DNA from: Metallyticus violacea
Lineage: Eukaryota; Arthropoda; Insecta; Mantodea; Metallyticidae
Assembly (NCBI GenBank): GCA_030762175.1
Contig: JAUJEO010000019.1
Span: 1,246,001-1,310,000 of the forward strand
Direction: 5' to 3'
DNA: 64,000 bases
Shown here: positions 21,750-34,588 of the stretch, piece by piece
How the letters are laid out: every line of letters starts with the position of its first letter
How positions within the stretch are numbered: the first letter of the stretch is position 1
Position numbers and translations under genes: made by a program
The notes under the pieces: generated by a model
What the model was told of the DNA's origin: nothing
The model's input: the letters and a program-made list of their open reading frames with translations, nothing else
Database searches by the model: none

Positions 21750-23618
21750 GGCTTCATAGTTCACCACAGTATTAGGTTTAATTTTGAGCTTAATTGGAAA
21801 AGCAGAAGCTGCACGGTAAGCCGAAGATAAGTAGTTCTAGTTCCGGCCGTGAGCTGGATTTATTCCTGCGTGACTCTGATTTTAAATCTAAGCCTATCAC
21901 ACTCTAACGTGAATAAATCATATTTCAAACAAGTGAAAGTATACTCAAAAGAACATTCAAATCACTTTGGAATAAAAAGACGTAGCATTTCAAATTAAGA
22001 TTGCTCACGTATTCTTTAGGAAAATACCAATAGAAACATGTTTGTAACGTTCTGCTCATATTCTAGCATTGAGCACTAAGAAATTGTGTGCTTATAAGAT
22101 ATATCTGCAACTGTCCGTTATTACGAAATTTTGATTTCAAACATAAATATGAAAACACAGATTAGAGTCAAGTTGAGTTTGAGAACTAAGCGAAGCACTA
22201 ATACTTATTGTTATTAGCATTACAAACACTTGAGAGGTAAAGGTGAACTTTTACTGCTGAAAAAGAGAAAATTAGCATTAAACCTTGCTTTGTGCTTCGG
22301 TCTCTACAAGTATATACAAGACGAAAAATACATCTGGGAGTATTTCCCCATTTCTGATGACTAGTGTTGAGAATGATATGGACTTAAAATGTCCAAATGT
22401 GCATTGAAATCTGATAGTCTGCAAACTTTATTCATAATATTGCATCCCATAAAATAAAAATTTTCTAAAAAAATATTTAAATATTAAGTGTAACAATAAA
22501 CATTGTAATTTCATTGTTATTCATAGTATTTGAGAGTATGGAGAGTATGAAAGTTTGTAACACAAAAATCTTTTCCACGTTTTTGTGCTCTAATTTATTT
22601 CACATGTCCATAAAAATAAACATATTTATACAAAATTATATTATCACATGTAGTAAGGATCCTCTGAAAACAAGCTAGGATTAACTTTCACTCACTATCA
22701 TCCTTGCAGCACTTTGCTAATTTCCCTTCAGACCATCATTATTAAGTTTAATTAAGATACACAGTTCAGCTTCTATAAAAATATGCATTTGCATATACCT
22801 AGTTCTCATGATCGTCTGATGACGAAACTCTTAAGTGTCTGAAGGCACAAGTTTCCACATGGCATGTCAGTGCCTAGCCTTTGTCGTGCTATAATTGCTC
22901 CTAAAGCAGGTCACACTATTTATAAGGCAAGGACGTTTATGTTACAAAGTATGGTTAAATAAAGGGAACACAGTTTACAAAATTAGTTTGTGGTTTCATG
23001 CACTATAGAACAGAGCAATATTTACGGCGTAGGAGATTTTTTTTTTTTTTTTTTTACTTTATTTTAGTTCCACTTTAATAAAATTAATTAACTAATACGA
23101 TTTTCATGTATTCAGACACCTTCCGAATAAAATATTCTATTTTAACTTTCCTAGAGGAAAACGTTAGTTCTGACAGCAAATTAAGAAAATTGAATGAATA
23201 CGAAGGCGAAACTGTTTTGTTTGAACGCCGTTGTAGAAAATATTTCCTGTAGAAAATTGGCAATTGTCTCTGTCCAAACGAAATTCTCTGGCGCGATTAA
23301 TATATACTGTCACTAATGCGAGAAAGTTTGCCAGATGTTTTGACATCGCGCTCCTTCAAGGTCACCTTACAAAGTTCTAATGCACAAATGCCAGAATGTT
23401 TATACTGAACGTTATATCATAATATTTGGACATTTATATAAGTGTTTTGCAAGGAAACTTAGTACACCGGAACCACCCAGCGAATTTTGTCAGATTTCCT
23501 TTCGAGAAAAATTTCTCTCCCGTTACAGAGCTAAAGTCCTGTCATTTCACCTGTGTCAGATCTAGCTGTGCAGTTAATCGATAATAATGGCAGTGGCATG
23601 TTTGGTGGATGCGTCCCG
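21750..23618. other. AT-rich stretch, nothing recognised
   Basis: No supported gene. A poly(T) run lies at 23,037-23,055. The two ~60-aa open frames near 23,164-23,565 lack any domain. Confidence 0.5.
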
Positions 23619-23626
23619 CTTATCAA

Positions 23627-25014
23627 CAGAGCCTGTAAGCTAAGTCAATTTATTTTGGTTAAAATAGGCAGGCAAAAGGACACTTAAAATAGACAGTAAT
23701 ATAATTAAAATATACATTTATTAAATGCGAAAAATAAAGAGTAGTATCACTCATAATAAACGAAAATGGATATTTAAAGATCATTTATCACATAATTAAA
23801 GTACCTACATGAATTTTCTTGGTTACAAGCAACAAGATGTTTTTTTGAAGTTATTAACTGTCATAGTCAGCCGGACCGCCACGGGTAGCCGAGGTCGTTA
23901 AGGCACGGACTCGTGAGCGGGAGGTCTGAGTTCGAATACCGCCATGACCGTCCTCACTGACTGAGGCTTTTTCCAGGTTTTCCTCAGTCCTCATAAATGG
24001 CAAATGCCGGAGAGGTACCCTAAACTTAGGACTGGAACGATTCCTTCTTTAAAAATAAACCCTTTCCCAACATATCATTTCATTTCATATATCATCAGTG
24101 TCCATCGCCTGTAGTGCCTCTGTAGCAAAAAACGGACGTTAAACACCATTCATTCATAGTCAGCCGCTTGTCAGATAGAACATTTTTCATCATGGAAAAA
24201 TTAAGTGTCTATTTTCACTAACGTGATGAGCATTTGTAGAACAAGCTATTTCGAAAGGATTCATACTAGTTGCGACAGAAGATTTGCATTTCAGTACGGG
24301 ATGGAAATGTTCGCCAAGGTAAAGTAAAGTAGAAAAATGGTGGTTTCTGCTCGAGTTCATTTTCTGTTTATGCGTTTATAAGGGAGTCAGTAACGCTCTT
24401 ACTTCCGTACTGAACACATTGTAGTAGTAGTTTATCGTACAGCTCTCGTCTTTCTCGCTTGCACTTGTTTTTTACATTTATGCAGCTGGGAAGTAATCCC
24501 CACCACAAATTTCCTAGAATGTCTTGCGCAGATCGATACAAGACCATTAGCCAGGACTATTCAAAACTAAAATATTTCCCTCATCCTCTCTATTTCCTGG
24601 TATTCGTAATCCTGAAGTAACGGTGCGTTCCTTTCACGATTAAGATTGTACTATTTAAAAATCTTAAGTGAATGGTTGAAGAGAAATAAATGTATGATAA
24701 GATTCGCGAAATTTTTGTAAGGTGAACATGCAATTTGGTTTTTATAACTTTTTTCACTTCGAATATTAAAAAGCTTAATGTGCTTTTTAAAATGCGTGAA
24801 TGGTCGCAGAAAAAATTTATAACAATATAAAACAGAAGGAAAAAAACTTTTTTAAAACCTTAAAATAAGCGACAGAAGCCAAAATAGACTCCCCCAAAAG
24901 GCAAAATAAAAGCTAGCACTACCGACCCCCAAATGTACGGAAACGTGTTCATTTGAATCTTAAAATATATCCACCCGGATAGAAAAGGCATTTTTGCCTG
25001 ACTTCCGGGCTCTG
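23627..25014 (-). mobile_element. hAT element copy 1 with nested SINE-2
   Basis: The terminal inverted repeats cagagcc (23,627) and gggctctg (25,014) are flanked by the 8-base duplication cttatcaa (23,619-23,626) / cttattaa (25,015-25,022). An 8-bp duplication with CAG..CTG ends is the hAT hallmark. The minus strand near 24,175-24,210 retains a weak hATC block (NFSMMKNVLSDK). The interior is interrupted by a SINE-2 at 23,874-24,153. Homologous to the element at 46,957-47,820 over most of its length. Confidence 0.88.
23874..24153 (+). repeat. SINE-2 copy b, complete, with target-site duplication
   Basis: The head has gtagccgaggtcgttaagg (A-box region) and gagttcgaatacc (B-box). The body includes ccaggttttcctcagtcctc and aaatggcaaatgccgg. 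The tail is cggacgttaaacaccattc. An exact 13-base duplication, tcatagtcagccg, flanks it (23,861-23,873 and 24,154-24,166). The related hAT copy at about 47,165 lacks the insertion, giving a natural empty site. Confidence 0.95.
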
Positions 25015-25022
25015 CTTATTAA

Positions 25023-25801
25023 GATGACACAACGAAGTATAAAGTGGCCAAGCGTTAGACTTCTCCAAAGGCGACTTGGATTTGATTAGAAAGTTTGTAT
25101 ATGGAATTTATGGCGCACAAAATTACACCCCGGTTTCTCCATCAATTCTTTTCCTCTGTTGCTCCATCGCTACTCTCATCTGTAACATCTACGCTAGATC
25201 TCAATGTTTTTTTTTTTATTATTTTTTTTTGTCAGGTACTAATGCAAACCGGAGCAGCAGAGGGCAGTATTGCACTAACGTAACTCCAACCAGGAACGAT
25301 TAGGCGAATCGTCTGATGTCTAGTCTAGAACTCTCCCGAACTTTAGCGCAGAATACATAGAACAACCCGTATATTCGCGCGAATTTGGACTTATTTCACA
25401 GTGATAACTAAACGCAAATGTAACCCGAACACAAAAGCTTGCGACAAGCTTATTTAATGCGGCCATTTGCAATGATTTTGTGTTAACTTCTACATTAACG
25501 TTAGATAGTGCGAATGTTTTCTTACTCTTACAGCTTGAAGTCTTTTAGTTACCGGGAATGGAGAAAAAATATCCTAAGATATATTAATTTATAATTAGAG
25601 AAAGGTCCGTCATGCAGGAACGATGTTCCGACTTCCTCAGCAAGTTTAGCTTTAAAAGTGAATATAAAATCCGAAGTAGGCCCTATTAATTAATGAAACG
25701 AAATAAACTATGGCGTTACCCTATTGTATTAGGGGAACAAAATTAGAATTCTTGCAATCTATATCACAAAAGAGAAACCAATTTTTAGAATAATAATAAT
25801 A

Positions 25802-25843
<42 letters not shown>

Positions 25844-26425
25844 GAAATTAAACCATAAATATTAATCTATGCTATTAATTACATGAATTGCATGACCACT
25901 GATAAAACTATACCGTGTGGGCATTTTTAAAAATGTTTTAATTTAATCATGTTTATGAAATGAGGCCTTGATATCACCTTTACATTCACTGAAAAAGAAA
26001 GAAATAACAGAAAGTTTCTACTTAATTTGTGTATTTAAGATGTTCACATCTTTCATTGAAACAAAAACATGTTACTATTTAAAACAGTTACAATGTACTA
26101 AGCAAATATACACAATCAACAATATGCAATCAAAAATTCCATTGATTTTCAGTGGTTTTCAAATTTAATTTACATTTTATTGTAGTGAAAGCATGTAATG
26201 CAAACGTTTTCTGAATTTTATTACTGCGCTCTCTTACATACAATTATAGTTCTCACACACAGATTAATATTTCACATTCGTTATCTTCACACGATGCTTT
26301 TGTTAAATATAAAACATATGCTTCGTTATAAATACAGTTACTATGCTAGGTTAATTAGTTCTTTTATTTAGAAGCAACAGAGAGAAAACTAAATGTTAGA
26401 GTGCATTTTAAATTTCGTTTTTTAT
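25023..26425. other. AT-rich stretch with an AAT/ATT run
   Basis: No supported gene. At 25,789-25,843 an (AAT)n run turns directly into (ATT)n, forming a short palindrome. Confidence 0.6.
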
Positions 26426-26426
26426 G

Positions 26427-27095
26427 TATATCCCTACTCGTAATGGTCTGATTCCCCTGGTTTTCTGAATATATATATATAATTTATTTCATTTAAATAG
26501 ATTATGCAAAGTTTCGTTGCAAAAAAAAGAAATATTATGCCTAGAGCAATTTTTAATAGTCAGGTTGCACACATTTTCAGAAACTAGTTTTCTTATTTTA
26601 TTTCAGTGGCATATATCTTTCCTTTAAAGGAGTTTTCTTTAAGAAAAAAATTAAAAATTGCAGCCTCTAGGGCAATTTTTAAATCTAGGTTCTTAAGGTA
26701 TACTCCACTCCTAATGGCCCGATTTCCCTGATTTTCAGAAACTATTTTTCTCATTTTATTTAAATGGTATATACCGAGTTTTGTTACGAAAAATATATTG
26801 GTGCCGCTAGAGCGATTTTTAAATTTTGGATTTCAGGTAAATACCTATTCCTAATGGTCTGATATCGCTGTTTTTCGGAAACTATTTTTATTTATTTATG
26901 TTAATGGCATATACCGAGTTTCGCTGAGAAAAAACTGCGGCCGCAAGAGTGATTTTTAATTTTTTAAAACTTTTTTCTTTAGGTTAACCCCCATCTCCAA
27001 TGGTTCAATTTTGTTGATTAACGAATGTTTGTTAATTAATGGTGGTATGCCGAGTTTCGTAAGAAAAAATAAAAAATTGCAGCCGCTAGAGCGTC
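26427..27095. repeat. Minisatellite, about five ~135-bp units
   Basis: A diverged tandem array. Each unit carries a block like tccTAATGGtctgatt, a block like tttcagaaactattttt, the signature accgagtttcgt.agaaaaa, and gcagccgctagagcg-atttttaaa. The signature blocks recur near 26,508, 26,640, 26,776, 26,917 and 27,051, a spacing of about 130-141 bases. No coding potential. Confidence 0.88.
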
Positions 27096-27110
27096 AACAC
27101 ACAAGCATGG

Positions 27111-27112
<2 letters not shown>

Positions 27113-27146
<34 letters not shown>
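27113..27146. repeat. (TC)n microsatellite
   Basis: About 17 TC units, directly after the minisatellite. Confidence 0.95.
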
Positions 27147-27149
<3 letters not shown>

Positions 27150-27440
27150 GTAATTTTCGTTGCCCAGTAGGTAGATCGATGAAGATTTGAAGAGATTTTT
27201 CAATAATCCTTTCATGTGTACAACCGTAATAGCTACAGTACTCCCAAATTCGCTAAAACGAAATACTGGAGGGGGGAAAATTGCTTTGGACAACCCCTCG
27301 AAGGTCAACTGGCAGTAGTTTGTTGTGCTTATGAGTAATTGAGGGGAAATATAAAACTTAACTCAGATATTTGAAGTAGAATACACACATACGGAATAAC
27401 CAAATTCATTTACCCCCGAAAAGTAAATGTATGTGATATA

Positions 27441-28292
27441 CAGGATGTCCTATTTTCTTGCTCATCCAAAATAACTTTTTTTCTAATTAGCCAAATGAAA
27501 AATTGCTTCAAACAAAAATTTTAACACCGTGGTAGCGTTCTGGCTGAAGGTGTATTTTTTGTATCTCCATTAATATAGAGGATAGGGATAGAACTTCCCC
27601 CCCTTTTTTTTTAATAGCACCATGTACATTTTATTCAAGAATACATTTACCCTCTCTAAGAGCTATTCAAAAATGTATTACACTGACCCATTTTTGTCAA
27701 GAAAACTATAGACGTGCAAACGGCTAGGAGTGGTGCATAGTTATTGAAGAAACCGAACTATTTAATACCTTGTTTGCAAAATTACTTACCCAACGTAGTA
27801 CTGTAGTACAGTACTGGGTTTTGTTTACGGTTTCCTAATCATATAAACACAGGGATCCTGAGAGGGAGGGGGGTGTAGGTAGTCCTTCTCCTTTACCCCT
27901 CAAATTGTCATTGCTTTACCTTACATGCCAGTATACTGTAATCATTCATGAGAGTAATGCAGTAATGCACTGAGCTATTCTGACTACAATTTTTTCTCAC
28001 AAGATGTACACGCATTAAGAGAAAGTAGAACCTGCTGATCTACGGAGAATGTAAGGTGGCAGATGATGATTCATTCGATTAAATTATTGAAGAGGTTAAA
28101 TTATTTAGTTGAACAAACGCACTATAGCTCTATTAAAAAAAGAAGCTGTGGAGACCAAGTTTAATTCCGTTTCTCATACATTAATGTAGATAAAAAAGCA
28201 CTCCATGATGTTAAACTGTTATTTGAAACCATTCTTCATTTGACACATCAGAAAAAGTTATTTTATGTGAGCAAGATAAATGGAATATCCGA
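27441..28292. mobile_element. Terminal-inverted-repeat DNA element, non-autonomous
   Basis: The left end (tatacaggatgtcctatttt at 27,437, continuing cttgctcatccaaaataac) is matched by the inverted right end (28,250-28,292; in reverse complement cggatattccatttatcttgctcac). The repeats run about 43 bases and are imperfect, with TA at both edges. TACAGG(G)TGTCC-type ends with TA duplications are common in Tc1/mariner-superfamily elements. I see no transposase inside, only AT-rich filler of about 760 bases. Confidence 0.75.
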
Positions 28293-29427
28293 TATAATAG
28301 AATGAATATTATGCACATATGTATAATTTATGTAATTATTTTACTTGCAACATTTATATTTTTTAAATTTGTTGAATTCAAATAAAGATAAAATGATTAA
28401 AGAAGGAAGGAAAACAAAAATCACATTAAGAAGAATGTAAGAAATGAATAGGCGTTGCCCTTGAAAATAACACCAAATGCAAAAATAACTCATTTTGGAC
28501 AAAATAATTTATGTATACTGTGAAACAAGGATTGGTATAAATTTATGAGAGAACATTACAAGGTTTCTTATACCTTCTCGTAAGAAATGGAAACTATCCT
28601 ATGATATTAGGAATTGCAATGAATGTCAAATTTATAACAAATTTCTTGTAACAGGAGATGAAACATACTAGAAACTGACACCCTTTTTTGATCAACAAGA
28701 GAGATCTAAGACCTCGTTAGTCTTTTTGGAAGTGAGTTGACAAGAGACTCGCAAATATCTAGGTCTCAACCTTAACCTTTCCCACACTTGTCGGAAACGG
28801 TTTCTTTAACTTCTCCTCTCCTCTTTCTTGGAATGGGGCAATGTAGTCTTCTGATTTATCGACTGCGGTGGCGATGGCTGAAAGGGAACGACCGCATTCC
28901 CACATCTCCATAATACCCTGCTTTCGTAATGTCCAATGAATAATGGCTCATTCGCAATTAAACTCAACACAATCACAAAGGCTTGCACCGTTGTTACTTT
29001 TTAAAAGCGTTCCCACGAATTACGTTAACGCGAAATTTCGCCAAATAACTTTGGTACTTGCGTTTATGAAGGGGTCATTTCTTGGGCCGTGCCCACATGC
29101 TGCTTTTTGCATCTAGTCGTTCTTGGACACCCCGGGATTAAAAAAATAATTAGAAATGGAATCGTTTGGTGAAAAATTAATTGCTTTATACCAATAACAT
29201 CGCTGTCTTTATGGCAAATATCATAATGATATATATGGAAGAGAATCGCAAAAAACATAATATATGAAAGGTGGTTTGTGTGTGTGATATGTATTTATAA
29301 ATGCTGTTATTATCTTTAACGTGAAAAATATATTACTTTTTGCAGTAATGCATTTTAAAAATACATAATTCCTTAGTAGGGTTGTTATAACTTTATTACT
29401 GGAACTTGCGGTTAAAATATGAAAGGG

Positions 29428-29508
<81 letters not shown>

Positions 29509-32345
29509 CTGATTTTATTTATACCAATTTATACACTTTGTTGCCATCGCCATAATTTCTTTTAAAGTACTGCTGAAAGTTTAAATCCTTATTCATTAGG
29601 CCGTGTGTGCTTCTAAGTGCGATCTCTAGATGCTTGCAGTAACGTTTAGCGTTTTCAATGTGACTACACGATGCGTGTTAACGTCTGCATTATTGCTGCA
29701 TCAACGTTTTCATTGAGAATGAGGCATATGATGTGTTACGTCTCGTGCAATGCTGATTGCGCGGCAGCTGTCTGCCTCCGTAAGCCCTGTTACACAAAAG
29801 AATTGTCTAAAATATTACAAGTATATTATTATAAGTCCTAGTAAAGTATGAAGTTATAATTTTCTGTTCCACGAAAGAAAGTACAACACTTGTAAAATAT
29901 TAGTAAACAGTTACAAGTGACGTAATATAAGAATAAGATGGAAGAGTTCTTTGCCACATATCGTAATACCTTTATAATTAGGTTATATCCACTTGTAATA
30001 AATTCGTATTTTAATGTAGAAGCAGATTTTTGTCATTTCTGCTAAATGGGTCTTGTTTTTTCCTCAGAAGTAATGATAATTTAAATACTTTATTATGCAT
30101 TTATCAATTTTCAAGCGTGTGGTAACTTTGAGACTGCGATCGTATACGGTATATAGCAGCATCAATTTCAGTCGTCGAGAGATGGCAGAAGAATCGGGTT
30201 TCCCGATTGCGCTCGATCATTTATTTTATTATGTAGTCCATTTTATCATTTATATAACTTTTTAATATTTTTCGGCAATCATATTTTTATTATGCGCAAA
30301 GAAATTATGAAAATGACATCATAAGAGAATGAGAAATGCAAATAAATTATTTTCGTGGCATGTGGCAAGAACCTTATAAAAATCATAAACTTGAGATGCT
30401 GAACCGAAATATATATTTGAAACAGAAAAGAGCAATATCATAGGTCAATTGCACTCGACTTTTTCGTTATACTCGAATACTAAATTATTTTCGCTTTATA
30501 CACATTCTTACTCTCATTGTCATCATTTTCGCTAATAGTTTGTATACTTAGGTTAACTGATTCCAGCATTATTAAAAGACCTTAAAACTTGCACTGGTAT
30601 TCGAAGTTACTAATTACTACTTTGGTAGAGAAATCTGTACAAGTTACAAGTGCCCGATTAATACCAATACTACTATGAACAGGACAACGAAAGAACACTT
30701 GTATACTTGTAATAAAGAGTTGTAAAGAAAGTACAAGTGTAGCGAAAACCTTCATGGAAAAGAATTCTACTACATAATAACTACAAGTTAACAAATCCAT
30801 ACACTTTTAAAATATTACACCATACATTGATGGAACAGGAGACATGTGTTCCAACCCCTTATACTTCTTGAAGGTCGCGGGCTAGTTAAATTTGCAATGT
30901 GGCACTTATTTATCCTTTTTATTTTTATTCGTTTATTCTTATTTTTGTCATACTACATAGTACGGGTAAACTAATAGAGATAGCAGAAATATAAATTGTT
31001 CTGCTACATCATTATTGTTCGTAGAATCATCCATTTGTATTTGCGTTACACTCTTTATTTATTTGTTCTGTAGGCTTTAGGAATGGCAAGACTCATCTTT
31101 TGTTCATGGATGCCGCGATTACTGCGCATATTTTTTACTGATTTAAGTCTCAACTTTTTGTAGTCTTTAATTTTGTAGAGATGCTTTTGTGAATTAGCAC
31201 CCAAAATAAAGATGAGCATTAACAGGTAATGGAATGATTCCTGCGTGGTAACTGCTCGTCCTGCGGTTTGATACTTTGGCACATAAACATTTTACAGTAT
31301 ATGCCAAAGATCAGGTACACTGTAAGTATTTACGCGTTTGCACTTATGCAATTGTGTACATTTATACAAACCTCTCAACCTCTGCAGCTACTTCCATAAC
31401 GCTTGCAGTCAATGTGGAAAATTTAATGCATAAATGCATGAATGACAATCTTTGTAAGGAAATTCGCGAAATAAGTGATTGCAGAAATATAGTCTCATTT
31501 CTTTGTATTTTTCATATTACTCTAGAAAAGTAATAATACAGTGAAGGATTTTTAAGACCGCAATTCGATCGCTTACCGCGTAACTTCCACCCCACCCCCA
31601 CCACCACCGAAAGAATGAGTATAATTAGGTCCTTTTGTACAGAAGAACTGATTAGTTCAAATGGTTTCTTAAGAAATCTCATAGATTGTGTGTCGTACAA
31701 AATGGACTACACTCTCAGCTTCTTCAGAAAGAGGGATGAGTACAGACCTTTTATTTTATTGCTAGTACGCAGGTTTTAAAAACGTGAAGTGTTGTTAGGC
31801 TCGTAAGTGGCCTTCTTAAGAATGGACGGTTTTAAATGTGCCTCACTGTATGTTAGGGTATTTTGTTGGCACTAAGAAAAGTTAAGACTTCGAGAAAGTT
31901 CCATCTACTTAAATTTTAATATAATTATTAATTAAGCAAATCGGCAAATTTTCTCAAGCAGGAAAGTTTTGCTCTACGTGGATGAGAGTGCAAGGCATTT
32001 CATTCCTACTGGAGATTTGAACTCTCGATATAAGCTCAGCCTGATGATATGCAAGGAAAACGAGGTAGTGGGGGCATAAAGATGGTGAGCATGATTGGCG
32101 ATATAGTGATAATGAAGTGGGGCATTGTGTACAGAACCTCGGGGATGGCGTAACATCACGATCTGCAGAATCCGTTATCACACTGATTGTGGTTTAGTAT
32201 ATACACTTCTGAGAGTGTCGTGAACTTATAACGAAAGCATGATTACAGGATAAATCACCTTATACTACTACCGCGAATATTGCTAAATCGAATAATGCAA
32301 TTACTGTTCTGTTTTCATCGAAATGAAGTTTAGACCAATGCAAGT
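28293..32345. other. AT-rich stretch with an (AAT)n microsatellite
   Basis: No supported gene. The microsatellite (AAT)~26 lies at 29,430-29,508. Short motifs acttgta/tacaagt recur in both orientations at about 29,800-29,960 and 30,580-30,820, but I could not define an element. The open frames here (72-85 aa) have no domain. Confidence 0.5.
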
Positions 32346-32348
32346 CAG

Positions 32349-32630
32349 TTCTGGTTGAGTAGTGGTAACCATACTTGCCTTCTAAGCCCAACATCGCGGG
32401 TTCAAACCTGGCCAGGATAGATGGTTTTTTTCGGGCGTAAAAATCCTAAGTATGGTTTCCTTCGGAAGGGAAGTAAAGCCGTGGGTCCCGTGTCGTACAT
32501 TTACGGCACAAAAATAACCTCAAGCCTCAATGAAGAGGCCTCTGAGCAAAATTTGTCGGTCGTTTCACGCCCTGAATTGAATGGGACGCTGATGACCTGA
32601 GATGTTAAAGAGCGTTCGTAAATAAACCCA
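32349..32630 (+). repeat. SINE-1 copy e (near full length)
   Basis: Plus-strand SINE-1 with head (gagtagtggtaacc; gggttcaaacctgg), body and 3' stem-loop (ggacgctgatgacctgagat) ending taaataaaccc. gtcagttctg before and gtcaattctg after may be a decayed target-site duplication. Confidence 0.9.
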
Positions 32631-32936
32631 ACTAAAGAAAAGAAAAGGTCAATTCTGATAATACAAAGATTATTAGAAAGTCTATTTCTAGCACAAAGAG
32701 ACATTTTTTTAGAAGTATGCCTATTGAATTCAAGAAATAACAGATAATATTGCAATGTCAATAGGTTTTGTTTGCACGGTTCTTGACCAAGTAGATACGA
32801 AATATCGCCATATGTAGGGCTCAGGCTCTCAGGTCTTTTTTAGAGAATTTTCAATATCCCCTAGACAAGTCTCCCTATTACATGAAAAAACACCACATGT
32901 CTGCTTAAATTTTGTCTGCAATTTAGGAAAATTATC

Positions 32937-33021
32937 GACAATGTCCTGGATGTCTGTCTTGACATCCCTCATTGTACATCTTGCAATGAGGGATGTCAAG
33001 ACAGACATCCAGGACATTGTC
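32937..33021. repeat. Perfect 38-bp inverted repeat (hairpin)
   Basis: The left arm 32,937-32,974 (starting gacaatgtcctgg) and right arm 32,984-33,021 (ending ccaggacattgtc) are exact reverse complements, separated by only nine bases (tacatcttg). A 16-base near-direct repeat, attgt(a/c)catcttgcaa, occurs at 32,971-32,986 and 33,016-33,031. It has no terminal duplication and no transposon body. Confidence 0.97.
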
Positions 33022-33815
33022 CATCTTGCAAGAAAGCACATATTCTTCCTACTTCTTTATGCTCTAGGGTCACGCGGCATTTTTCAAAATGAGTAAACTA
33101 TCATCTTCTCTAAAATATCCGCTACCTTTTACTTCTATGACATGTTAAGACATATTAAAGGACGTCTTACCGTACTCCGCGTAAAGGAAACAAAATGTAA
33201 ATGTACACACAGGTCGCGGTAGGCAGGAATCTGCTTACGTTTCCAATCTAGTACGTAAGTGGTTAAATGGGGCAGCAACTCTTTAATAATTTCATATGGC
33301 TAGGACTAAGATTTTTATACTTCTCCGGAATAAATTGCAACACATTGTTGATAACTTCCTTAAATTGTATACAAAATGCGAACAGACATGTGCTGTTTGT
33401 GTCTAATGATCAGGGGAGCGTCAAATGATAATGCGAATTGTTTCAAAAGCGTCTGAATCCTATATAAAACCACATCTCATTAACTACTTGAATTAGAATC
33501 GTACAAAATCCAATTGACATTCTAATCTCATATAGTATTATTTTCTTGAAGTCAGTAGACAATGTTGCATTTTAAAGCATGCAACTTTGTGCTAAAATGC
33601 AATTTCTAGTAATTGTTTAAATCGTTGTATGAGCTACATTAATGACCCATTGTCTGAACTTTATTTCGGTGAACACAGCGCATCCGTAGCACCTTTTGTT
33701 TCATGAATATTCGCTGTGGTAGCTTTATGTGATTCATTTATAGATATAGCTTATTTCTTTCTTTTGCTCTCTTCTCAGATAAAGCAACCCGAGTTATTAA
33801 ATTGTCAACAGTTGC

Positions 33816-33842
33816 AAAAAAAAAAAAAAAAAAAAAAAAAAA
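33816..33842. repeat. poly(A) tract
   Basis: 27 consecutive A. No SINE body was recognised upstream. Confidence 0.95.
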
Positions 33843-34009
33843 GGCGCATATAGTGGGTCAGAAAGTAGTTGAAATATTGGCAGAAGAACTGTAGCCATAT
33901 ACAAGTAATTTGGTTTTATCTGCTTGTAGAGGAAAGCTAAGTCGAAGGAAGATATGAAGGACACCTTTGTCGAAATATTTTTTTCGTCTCTTAGAAGAGG
34001 CGTTCTGTT

Positions 34010-34455
34010 AGGTTGGATCAGATTGGATTGTTAGGGATGGAGGAGAACACTTCGCTATTTCAGCCTTGCTAAACGACTGGCCGTTTGTACCCACACCCCA
34101 ATGGGGGGACACCTCCGGTAGGAGGAATGGAGTGAGGGAGGCACCGGGCTGCCAAGAGTTCTAGCCCTTCAGAAAGGCTGCTTCCATACTAGATTTCAAG
34201 GAAAGAAACCTTTACAGAGCGCAAACCACTAACACGCCGCGCCTGCCCACCTAATCCTGATATTTTCGACCCTGTAACAGAATCAATGGAATGAAATGAA
34301 AGAGTGGAAAATTCGTGGAGGGTAAAAATCCATCATAGCATACGCCTAAGCGACCAGGGAAAGTCACAGGATGCAGACCCCAGGGGTTTTGAACCCGGGA
34401 CTTCCAGAATGCGAATCCCAGAGCCACTCTCTCGGTGTCCTCTTGACATACAAAA
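34010..34455 (-). repeat. GC-richer tRNA-like SINE (fourth family, candidate)
   Basis: The minus-strand head at about 34,385-34,450 reads gagagagtggctctgggattc and then gggttcaaaacccc. About 350 bases of GC-richer body follow (ccaccggaggtgtcccc-type sequence near 34,095-34,120), unlike its AT-rich surroundings. The family and its limits are inferred; no duplication was found. Confidence 0.5.
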
Positions 34456-34588
34456 TCAAGCATTTGAAATGCTATATAGTTTTTACTTCAAACGTTAATC
34501 TACGTCAGAGGGGCCATGCCGAGCCAAATCCGAGTTGTATGCTCGCAAAGCACAGAAGGGAAGGACCGCAGTGCGTTATTGATCGATG

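Noticed and set aside
32829..33041. 70-aa minus frame over the hairpin (MRDVKTDIQDIVDNFPKLQ...)
   Set aside because: The composition is protein-like, but I recognise no family. Half of it is the hairpin arm read twice, so I kept only the structural observation.
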